A stretch of DNA of 13,458 bases. Source: CAZEQD01 sp964514305. Lineage in GTDB: Bacteria; Acidobacteriota; Aminicenantia; Aminicenantales; Aminicenantaceae. Below, piece after piece: positions 1 to 6,105 of the stretch (its first letter is position 1; the number at the start of each line of letters is the position of its first letter). The notes under the pieces were generated by a model that worked only from the letters and a program-made list of their open reading frames with translations, made no database searches and was not told the origin of the DNA. The DNA lies in contig CAZEQD010000051.1 of the NCBI GenBank assembly GCA_964514305.1, forward strand, positions 1 to 13,458, written 5' to 3'. Made by a program: the position numbers and the translations under genes.

Positions 1-1135
1 ATAATTCCTTCTCCTCCGAGGAATTTATCGATGGCTGAGGCAGCCTTCCTGCCTGAGGCCATGGCTTCTACAGCAGAGGCAGGGCCAAGGGCGGCTTCCC
101 CGCCAGCAAATACACCCTTAATATTAGTTTCAAAAGTTTCTGGATTAACTTCGATTGTCTGGCCTTCAGTAACTCTTATTCTTAACTCAGGCGGAAGGAA
201 TGATAAATCTGCCGCCTGGCCAACAGCCAGAATTACTGTCTCGGTTTCTATAAATTTCCGCTTTGAGGTATCAAAAACAGGAGAAAATGCTCCCTTTTGG
301 TCAAAGACCGAAGTGCAGGCTATTAGTTCCACTCCCTTTATCCGACTTTCCTCTCTTTCAATTTTATAAGGACCCCAGCCAGGATAGATAACAACTCCTT
401 CTTCCTCAGCTTCATCGATTTCCCAGGCAAAAGCTGGCATTTCCTCTCTCTTCTCCAGACAGGCAAGCTCTACTCTGGCTGCCCCCAGGCGCAGAGCTGT
501 CATAGCTACATCAAGGGCGACATTGCCGCCTCCAATGACTAAAACTTTTCCCTTCAATTCCAGTTTCTGTTCTTCTTTGTCCTGGCGCAGAAAGTCCAAT
601 CCCCAATAAACTCCTTCTGAGTCGAGGCCTTCTTTAATCCCAATATACTCGGCCACCTTGCGCAGCTCACAAAAATCAAACTGGGGACAACAGCGTTCTT
701 CTTCTGGCACATTGGTTGAGCACTGGGTCAGGCTGCAGCCTTCTCTCTGAGCACAGGTAAGACAGGCATGGGGGGTGTCCGGGCTAAAATAAAAGCCAAG
801 TTATCCTGGCGAAGGGCTTTAAGCTTAGGAGAGACGGTCACAACTTCCATTCCCTCCTCAACGGGTGTCAGACAGGAAAGAAGCGGCTCTGGCTGGCCTT
901 TTATTTCCACCAGACAAAGGCCGCATCTCTCATAGCCTGCACTTTGATTATCAGAGCGGTATTCCTGAGTGCCTCGGTAACAGACCTCCATTGGAGAAAT
1001 ATCCTTAAAATATGGTAAATCAGGATGATAGCAGAGATGAGGAATATAAAGGTCTGCCTCCAAGGCAGCCTCCAGCACAGTCTGAGATCGCTCTGCTTCT
1101 ATTTGTTGGCTGTCAATTGTTAATTCTATTTTCAT
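1..1135 (-). pseudogene. Degenerate 2Fe-2S / FAD-NAD(P) oxidoreductase, 3' end beyond the window
   Basis: This is a remnant of a large iron-sulfur flavoprotein of the GltD-like family with a NuoG-type N-terminus. Residues 1-119 from the ATG at 1135 form a [2Fe-2S] domain with C35, C71-x2-C74 and C88. The frame then breaks at 770-780. Past the break the motif HACLTC, then CAQREGC and CSTNV, shows the Cys-rich 4Fe-4S domain. Near 620-635 the text jumps from EYIGIKEGL straight to GVYWGLDFLRQ. That skips the dicluster-ferredoxin and FAD-binding parts normal in this family. The NAD(P)-binding Rossmann motif VIGGGNVALD and the C-terminal FAGGEAALGPASAVEAMASG follow and stay open to base 1. Family members would pass electrons between NAD(P)H, flavin and ferredoxin; without the FAD domain this copy should not work. 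It lies 83 bp after the ferredoxin gene, and I see no clear ribosome binding site. Confidence 0.8.
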
Positions 1136-1218
1136 TTAAATCTAATATTTTAATAACGGACCGTTCGGAGAACGATGCCTACAGTTATCTTGGGCTAAAA
1201 GAAGACAGGTTCAGCCAG

Positions 1219-1506
1219 CTACCAGGAATGGCTAATTGCTTCCAGAGGACAGGCTTCAACACAGGGCAGGGGCTTCCGTCCAGTGACTGGTTTGCAGGGA
1301 GCGCAGGTGTATTTAATTTTTTTGCGCTCAGCTTCAGTCACCTTGGCAACTGGTTCTTCCCGAAAAGGATCGTTGCCATCCTCTCCTACTTCCAAAACTC
1401 CATAGGGACAAGCCTCCACACAACGGCCACAGCCATCACATTTACCGCTATCAATGGTGATAAAATAATCACCTGAGCCGTCTTTATAACCGTAATGAGC
1501 CAGCAT
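1219..1506 (-). CDS. Ferredoxin-like protein with two [4Fe-4S] clusters (95 aa)
   Basis: This is a small soluble electron carrier. The first cluster motif is C23-x2-C26-x2-C29-x3-C33-P. The second is a variant, C68-x2-C71-x10-C82-x3-C86-P, with a longer loop than the usual CxxCxxC. I chose the ATG at 1506: it lies one base after the TAA of the activator gene, and a GAAAGGGGA ribosome binding site sits about 10 bases upstream inside that gene. An upstream in-frame start at 1575 would add 23 residues overlapping the activator and is unlikely. Tight coupling to the activator fits a role in delivering electrons to an ATP-driven activase and dehydratase or reductase, as the fdx genes do in benzoyl-CoA reductase clusters (family knowledge). 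The gene looks intact, though both larger redox genes around it are broken. The stop is TAG. Confidence 0.88.
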   Translation of the reverse strand: MLAHYGYKDGSGDYFITIDSGKCDGCGRCVEACPYGVLEVGEDGNDPFREEPVAKVTEAERKKIKYTCAPCKPVTGRKPLPCVEACPLEAISHSW

Positions 1507-1507
1507 T

Positions 1508-2305
1508 TTAGCGCAGTCCCCTTTCTTTTTCGACCAGGGCTTTAGCAAAAAGAGCTCCGCCCAAAGCACCAGCAATTTGAGTATTATAAGTAGGTTCCAA
1601 AGCTTTTATCTTCAATTCCCCTTCAAGTCTTTTGACCACACCTTCATTCTTAGCAATGCCTCCGGTTATGGCAAAATCCTTCTCTATCCCAATTCTTTCC
1701 AGAAGTTCAGCAACTCTGTGGGCCATGGCTGAACAATAAGCAGCCAGGACTTTTTCTTTTGGCCAACCCTTGCGGAGCAGACTTACAGCCTCTGATTTGG
1801 CAAAAACAACACAGGTTGAACTGACTGGCTCCGGCTCCTCATCAACTTGAAAAGAAAGATACCCCATCTCCTCAATGGGCACAGAAACAAGGTCAGCAAA
1901 AACCTCCATACAGCGGCCGGTGCCAGCCGCACATTTTTCATTAATGGCAAAATCAATCACTTTTCCCTTCTCATTGACTCTGATGGCCCTGCCCTCTTCA
2001 GCCCCGGCATCGATCACTGTTCCAACAGAAGGAAAGAGAAAATTCATAGCTCTGGCATTGGCGCTCATTTCTGTAACTTTAGAGTGAGACATAGACACCT
2101 CTTCCTTGCCAGTACCGGTGGCTATTAGACAAGCTAAGTCTGGAACGGAAAGACCGGCTTCCTTTAAAGCTTTCTCCAGGGCTTTCTCTACGGCCCCCTT
2201 GAGGTCAAAGCCGCTGAGGACAGAACTTTTGGCCAAAATCTTATCTCCATCCAGAATGATGGTTTTGACGAATTTTGCCCCACAGTCAATCCCAGCCACA
2301 TTCAT
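1508..2305 (-). CDS. BadF/BcrD/HgdC-family ATPase, activator of a 2-hydroxyacyl-CoA dehydratase or benzoyl-CoA reductase-like enzyme
   Basis: Members of this family are ASKHA-fold ATPases. As dimers they hold one [4Fe-4S] cluster and use ATP to push a low-potential electron into a partner dehydratase or reductase. At 265 residues the length is normal. The phosphate-1 loop is GIDCGAKFVKT (residues 5-15). A second nucleotide motif, VIDAGAEEGRAIR (97-109), resembles the BcrD form rather than the DIGGQD form of HgdC. The expected cluster-bridging cysteines are C125 in EKCAAGTGR and C165 in SSTCVVFAKSE. The adenosine motif is TGGIAKN (214-220). A GAGGAGG ribosome binding site lies 5 bases before the ATG. 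The ferredoxin follows after one base. The catalytic partner expected next to it is only a fragment (2508-3060), so its current target is unclear. BcrD-like versus HgdC-like assignment is an inference from motifs. Confidence 0.9.
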   Translation of the reverse strand: MNVAGIDCGAKFVKTIILDGDKILAKSSVLSGFDLKGAVEKALEKALKEAGLSVPDLACLIATGTGKEEVSMSHSKVTEMSANARAMNFLFPSVGTVIDAGAEEGRAIRVNEKGKVIDFAINEKCAAGTGRCMEVFADLVSVPIEEMGYLSFQVDEEPEPVSSTCVVFAKSEAVSLLRKGWPKEKVLAAYCSAMAHRVAELLERIGIEKDFAITGGIAKNEGVVKRLEGELKIKALEPTYNTQIAGALGGALFAKALVEKERGLR

Positions 2306-2507
2306 TTTTTCCTCCTCAGTACAATTTAATGGTCAATTGCTTCTTTTCTTTTAGCCTTTATACTCTAACGGACCAGTCAGAACCTGATCCCTCTTTTCTT
2401 TGAAACCTCTACAAACGACAGCTTCAGCATTTTTTTATCTAATTTTACTTTAAACTTTTTACTAATCACCCCTCACTCCTTACTTTTTACTATTAACTAT
2501 CTATTGT
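2306..2507. other. Spacer between the activator and the dehydratase remnant
   Basis: I find no open reading frame that looks real here. On the plus strand the DNA is rich in T and in short CTTTTTACT-like words. It begins with the activator's ribosome binding site at 2311-2317. It may be the scar of lost sequence that once joined a dehydratase subunit to the activator, but the sequence alone does not prove this. Confidence 0.5.
2454..2492. repeat. Two direct copies of ACTTTTTACTA
   Basis: The 11-base word ACTTTTTACTA occurs at 2454-2464 and again at 2482-2492, in a low-complexity stretch rich in ACT/TTAC words. Period 28 bases. It lies directly after the stop of the dehydratase remnant and could be slippage-prone filler. 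No function is evident. Confidence 0.45.
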
Positions 2508-3060
2508 TCACTCTTCCAATTTATCAAAGCCAAGGCTCTCCATGAAGGCATCAATTCGGGTTATAGTCTGGGCCTCATCAAATTCCCTTTCATCTTCAAT
2601 GTTTTCTTCAAAATTTATGATAGGAAAGCCAGCCTTGATTAGAGCTAACATATTTTCCGCAATGCCCAAACTCAGTCCCTCACAGTCACGGTTATAATGA
2701 AGCATTACTCTGTTGAGCTGCAACTCCTCTATGGACATAGTCTTTGACCTCATCCCGCATCTCCTCATAGAAATCAGCAGCCACTTGACTGCTCTTTTGA
2801 AGAATGCCCAAGACATAGAGGAAATACATTGTCTTTTCATCCAGAACAGAAGCAATGGCTTTATTTAAAGTACAAACTTCTGCCCAGAGAAACTAAGCCC
2901 GGCATTGGTTGTAAACAGCTTGAATAAGCTTTCCATCATCACGTTTTCTGTCTGGTACTCTTTCCAGCCAGCTAATGCAATCATACATCGAGCTGATTAG
3001 GGAATCAAGCCAGGTTTTAGTCAACTCATGCCTCTCCCCATTTATGATAGTTAATTTCCC
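2508..3060 (-). pseudogene. Remnant of a 2-hydroxyacyl-CoA dehydratase / benzoyl-CoA reductase-type subunit (HgdB/BcrB/BcrC family)
   Basis: Two pieces of one protein can be read. The upstream piece (about 2710-3050) runs in one frame through KLIQAVYNQCRA, a TAG stop at 2893-2895, then FLWAEVCTLNKAIASVLDEK and AADFYEEMRDEVKDYV; this frame ends at a TAA at 2692-2694. The downstream piece (2508 to about 2705) is in another frame and reads RVMLHYNRDCEGLSLGIAEN, INFEENIEDEREFDEA and RIDAFMESLGF, the conserved C-terminus of this family. The family's segment between the two pieces, well over 100 residues by my recollection, is absent, and the join lies near 2705-2730. The N-terminal half is also missing. 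Members of this family bind a [4Fe-4S] cluster and the acyl-CoA substrate and need the activator encoded next door. This copy cannot be functional. The boundary with the HTH remnant upstream is approximate. Confidence 0.8.
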
Positions 3061-3198
3061 TCCAGCATAAAGCACTTCTAAATACTTGGCCATGGTATGA
3101 CGGGTCAGATTAAGTCTGGGCCCTATTTCTTCTGCCTGAAGACCTGAGGGCAAGGATTTAAGGAGCTAAAGGATTTGGGCTTGAATGCTCTTTTCCAT
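3045..3198 (-). pseudogene. Truncated helix-turn-helix regulator N-terminus, broken by an amber codon
   Basis: From the ATG at 3198 the frame reads MEKSIQAQIL, a TAG at 3166-3168, then LLKSLPSGLQAEEIGPRLNL and TRHTMAKYLEVL. This resembles a DNA-binding helix-turn-helix (AEEIGPRLNLTRHTMAKYL) followed by a short wing (GGKLTII). A CAG glutamine codon mutated to TAG would explain the stop. Translation could restart at the TTG at 3153. After GGKLTIIN the frame runs without a break into dehydratase-like sequence, so a deletion seems to have fused regulator and enzyme. The start is only about 10 bases from a palindrome (3207-3226) that could have been its operator. No family name can be given with confidence. 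Confidence 0.5.
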
Positions 3199-3206
3199 GC
3201 CTTTAT

Positions 3207-3226
3207 GGTTACCAATATTGGTTACC
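3207..3226. promoter_or_regulatory. Palindrome with nested direct repeat, possible operator
   Basis: ACCAATATTGGT (3211-3222) is a perfect 12-base palindrome. It is overlapped by two direct copies of GGTTACC (3207-3213 and 3220-3226). It lies between the divergent HTH remnant and the BNR gene, just upstream of the HTH ATG. This layout would suit a dimeric repressor controlling its own gene. That use is inference. Confidence 0.4.
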
Positions 3227-3249
3227 TTAAACATAAGAAAAGGGTAATG

Positions 3250-3281
3250 ATTGCCAAAGAAAATTTTATTTTTTAGGCAAT
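3250..3281. repeat. Inverted repeat ATTGCC/GGCAAT beside the BNR promoter
   Basis: ATTGCC at 3250-3255 pairs with GGCAAT at 3276-3281, with 20 AT-rich bases between. The right arm touches the -35 box at 3282. It could be a second regulator site or a weak hairpin. Six-base arms in AT-rich DNA can arise by chance. Confidence 0.3.
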
Positions 3282-3310
3282 TTGACTTCATTTTTTTCCT
3301 CTGATATAAG
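3282..3310 (+). promoter_or_regulatory. Sigma-70-type promoter for the BNR-repeat gene
   Basis: TTGACT (3282-3287) and TATAAG (3305-3310) are separated by 17 bases. Each box matches five of six consensus positions. The predicted RNA start is near 3317. The ribosome binding site AAGGAG (3339-3344) follows, with 5 bases before the ATG at 3350. Confidence 0.65.
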
Positions 3311-3349
3311 TTTCAAAAAAGAAAAAAACCTATATATTAAGGAGACAGA

Positions 3350-6076
3350 ATGAAATCAATAAAATTCATTTCTCTTTTTACAATTATTTTAATTTCAGCT
3401 AATGGTTACTTATTTTCTCAAGAAGAGGCTGTTTTTAATGGCAACCTTTTAAAAATCTTTACTTTCCGCAACTTGGGGCCTTTTCGCTCCGGAGCCTGGA
3501 TTACCTGTATTGCTGTGCCTGAATCTCCGCTTCGAGACCATCTCTACACTTTCTACGTCGGCACCCGCCACGGTGGCCTCTGGAAAACAACCAATAACGG
3601 CACAACTTTTAAACCTATCTTTGATGAGCAGGGCTCTCTTTCTATCGGAGCGGTGGCTGTGGCTCCCTCCAACCCCAATCTCCTCTGGGTAGGAACTGGT
3701 GAACAGGCCAATGCTCGAAGTTCTCATGCCGGTGACGGGATTTATAAATCTGAAGATGGCGGCCGAAGCTGGAAGCAGATGGGTCTTAGAGACAGCCACC
3801 ACACTGCCCGTATTGTTATCCATCCCCAAAATCCTGATATTGTTTATGTGGCGGTTATGGGCCATCTTTTTTCTTCTAATGAAGAACGCGGTGTCTTTAA
3901 AACCGAAGATGGCGGCCAGAGCTGGCAGAAAGTACTTTACCTAAACGATAAAATAGGGGCCATAGATTTAGTTATTAACAGGAAAAATCCAGATATTCTT
4001 TATGCAGCCATGTATGAGAAATACCGCTATCCCTGGCATTTTGAAGAATGTGGCCCAGGCAGCGGAATTTATAAAACAACAGATGGGGGAAAGAGCTGGC
4101 AGCGTCTCCAGGGAGGGCTTCCTACCGGGAAAATAGGCCGCATTGGCCTTGATATCTACCGCCAGAATCCTGATATTCTTTATGCGGTTATTGAAAATGC
4201 AAACACTCGTCCGCCTACCGCAGAAGAAGCCAAAGAAGATCAAAGTCAAGGATTAAAACCGCAGCCAAGACAAATTGGAGGCGAAGTTTACCGCAGCCAA
4301 GATGGAGGCCAGAGCTGGGTGAAGATGAATTCCCTTAAAGATAATCTGGGCGGAAAAGCGGCCTATTCTTTTAATCAAATCCGTATTGACCCTCACAACG
4401 ACCAGAAAATCTATGTAACTGGCATCTGTCTGGCCAACTCAGAAGATGGAGGAAAAACCTGGCATGATATCAACTGGCCACCACGCCGGCTTTTCCGCAC
4501 GGCCTTCGGTGATGTCAGAACTGTCTGGATTGATCCTCAAGATTCCAACCGCATCATCATGGGCAGTGACGGAGGTCTATATGTCTCCTATGATGGCGGC
4601 CGTAGCTGCGATTACTATGACAATCTGCCTATAGGTGAGATTTATGCTCTGGGAGTGGACATGGAGGAGCCTTACAACATTTATGTCGGCCTTCAGGACC
4701 ATGAATCCTGGAAAGGCCCCTCCAATGGCTGGTCCGGCCGCATTACTCTTTCTGACTGGAAAACTGTGGGCACCCAGGATGGTATGTATAACCAAGTGGA
4801 TCCTTCAAATAGCCGCTGGCTCTACAACACTTATCAGTTTGGTGGACACTTCCGAGTGGACCAGAAGCTGGGCACTCGAACCAACATCCAACCCAAAAGA
4901 AAAGAAGGAAAGACCCCCTATCGTTTTAACTGGACCCCTCCCCTTCTCATATCGCCTCATAACAGCCAGATTATATACACTGGAGCTCAGGTCCTGCTTC
5001 GTTCTTTAAACCGAGGAGACAATTGGCAGGAGATAAGCCCCGATCTGACCACCAATGATGCTCAGAAAATAGCCGGCCGCGGCCATATCACCTATTGTAC
5101 TATTACTACTATCTCCGAATCACCGCTCGAAGCAGGTATTCTATGGGTGGGAACTGATGATGGTAAAGTCTGGGTGAGCAAAGATTTTGGGGCAAGCTGG
5201 AAGGATTTAACCCCTGCCCTGGCAGAGGCAGGAGCTCCGGAAAATTACTGGGTTAGCCGTGTTTTTGCTTCTCATCATAACCAGGCTACTGCTTATGTAG
5301 CTAAAACAGGATTTCGGCGCGATGATTTCCGTCCTTTTCTCTATAAAACCACAGATTTCGGACAGAGCTGGATTCCTCTGGCCAGCGATTTACCCCAAGA
5401 ACCCATAAATGTCATCTTTGAAGATAGAGAAAATCCTAACCTTCTTTTTGTGGGCACTGATGGCGGCCTTTATGTCAGCCTGAATGGCGGACAGAATTGG
5501 GTCAAAATGCAAAACAATATGCCCCGCTCAGTTATTGTCTCTGACTTACTCGTCCACCCTAAGGCCAAAGACCTGCTAGTGGCTACTTATGGTCGGGGCG
5601 TTTACCTGACAGACATCAGCCCTCTTCAGGAGCTAACTCCAGATGCCCTTCAAAAAGAAATTCATCTATTTAAGATCAAACCTCAAGCAAAACTCCAGGC
5701 TCATACTTTCGGCGGCAACTATCATCTCTATGGTGACCGGCATCTTTATACTCCTAATTCGGCTAATGCGGTGGCTATTTATTATTATCTAAAAAAAGAC
5801 ATGCCGAAAAAAGTGACTTTATCTATTACCACTCTCCAAGGAGAGCTCATCCGTAAGCTTGAAGGACTTGCTAAGGCAGGGATTAATAAAGTTGTCTGGG
5901 ATATGCGGAGGGAACCTCCCCAAGGGAAAAACCAAAAGCGGCGACTGGGTCCCCCGGTTGAGCCAAGGGAATATTTGGTCTCCCTTGCGATTGGTGACAA
6001 GACTCTGACTCAAACAACTCGAATCACTAAGCAACTGGGCTGGAGTGTAGGCCCTACTGTCAGGACTATCCACTGA
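3350..6076 (+). CDS. Exported VPS10/sortilin-like BNR (Asp-box) repeat protein, 'glycosyl hydrolase' in many annotations
   Basis: The protein has a signal peptide (residues 1 to about 23, cleavage near LFSQ|EE) and then propeller blades marked by Asp boxes (S/T-x-D-G-G-x-S/T-W). Clear ones start near residues 134 (SEDGGRSW), 185 (TEDGGQSW), 244 (TDGGKSW), 316 (SQDGGQSW) and 364 (SEDGGKTW). Later or weaker ones lie near 81, 413 (ending in Cys instead of Trp), 552, 610, 668 and 710. Residues about 800-890 look like a FlgD/Fn3-like beta domain (VTLSITTLQGELIRKL, KVVWDMRREPP). At 908 residues it is near the family length, perhaps short at the C-terminus. Relatives are routinely named glycosyl hydrolases, but I see no proven glycosidase site, so the substrate is unknown. 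It has its own promoter and converges on the peptidase pair. Confidence 0.88.
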   Translation: MKSIKFISLFTIILISANGYLFSQEEAVFNGNLLKIFTFRNLGPFRSGAWITCIAVPESPLRDHLYTFYVGTRHGGLWKTTNNGTTFKPIFDEQGSLSIGAVAVAPSNPNLLWVGTGEQANARSSHAGDGIYKSEDGGRSWKQMGLRDSHHTARIVIHPQNPDIVYVAVMGHLFSSNEERGVFKTEDGGQSWQKVLYLNDKIGAIDLVINRKNPDILYAAMYEKYRYPWHFEECGPGSGIYKTTDGGKSWQRLQGGLPTGKIGRIGLDIYRQNPDILYAVIENANTRPPTAEEAKEDQSQGLKPQPRQIGGEVYRSQDGGQSWVKMNSLKDNLGGKAAYSFNQIRIDPHNDQKIYVTGICLANSEDGGKTWHDINWPPRRLFRTAFGDVRTVWIDPQDSNRIIMGSDGGLYVSYDGGRSCDYYDNLPIGEIYALGVDMEEPYNIYVGLQDHESWKGPSNGWSGRITLSDWKTVGTQDGMYNQVDPSNSRWLYNTYQFGGHFRVDQKLGTRTNIQPKRKEGKTPYRFNWTPPLLISPHNSQIIYTGAQVLLRSLNRGDNWQEISPDLTTNDAQKIAGRGHITYCTITTISESPLEAGILWVGTDDGKVWVSKDFGASWKDLTPALAEAGAPENYWVSRVFASHHNQATAYVAKTGFRRDDFRPFLYKTTDFGQSWIPLASDLPQEPINVIFEDRENPNLLFVGTDGGLYVSLNGGQNWVKMQNNMPRSVIVSDLLVHPKAKDLLVATYGRGVYLTDISPLQELTPDALQKEIHLFKIKPQAKLQAHTFGGNYHLYGDRHLYTPNSANAVAIYYYLKKDMPKKVTLSITTLQGELIRKLEGLAKAGINKVVWDMRREPPQGKNQKRRLGPPVEPREYLVSLAIGDKTLTQTTRITKQLGWSVGPTVRTIH

Positions 6077-6081
6077 AAGGC

Positions 6082-6105
6082 AGAGGTCAAAAAAAGCAAA
6101 CCTCT
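6082..6105. terminator. Weak hairpin between converging genes
   Basis: AGAGGT (6082-6087) pairs with ACCTCT (6100-6105) across a 12-base loop that contains a run of A on the plus strand, hence a run of T on the minus strand. It fills most of the 29-base gap between the BNR gene and the M1 gene. The stem is short and no U-run follows it on the plus strand, so it is only a possible terminator. Confidence 0.3.

Noticed and set aside
31..369. Plus-strand frame of 112 codons at the left edge
   Set aside because: It lies opposite the recognisable Rossmann and C-terminal part of the flavoprotein remnant and its product has no recognisable features.
765..785. Programmed ribosomal frameshift at the G6/C6 run
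   Set aside because: The canonical motif returns only with a net shift of two bases across two runs, and the downstream product already lacks its FAD domain. Mutation or base-calling error is simpler.
1155..1174. Overlapping small palindromes (AACGGACCGTT and CGTTC/GAACG) before the flavoprotein start
   Set aside because: The arms are five bases and nothing ties them to a regulator; TAACGGACC recurs at 2366 but only as nine bases.
1012..1476. Plus-strand frame of 154 codons
   Set aside because: It spans the 2Fe-2S and ferredoxin genes on the other strand, whose Cys motifs are clear.
2893..3168. Two in-frame TAG codons suggesting TAG recoding (Gln or pyrrolysine)
   Set aside because: TAG is the ordinary stop of the ferredoxin gene (1219) and of the M1 gene (6106), and the same remnant also has a deletion and frame change. 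Decay explains it better.
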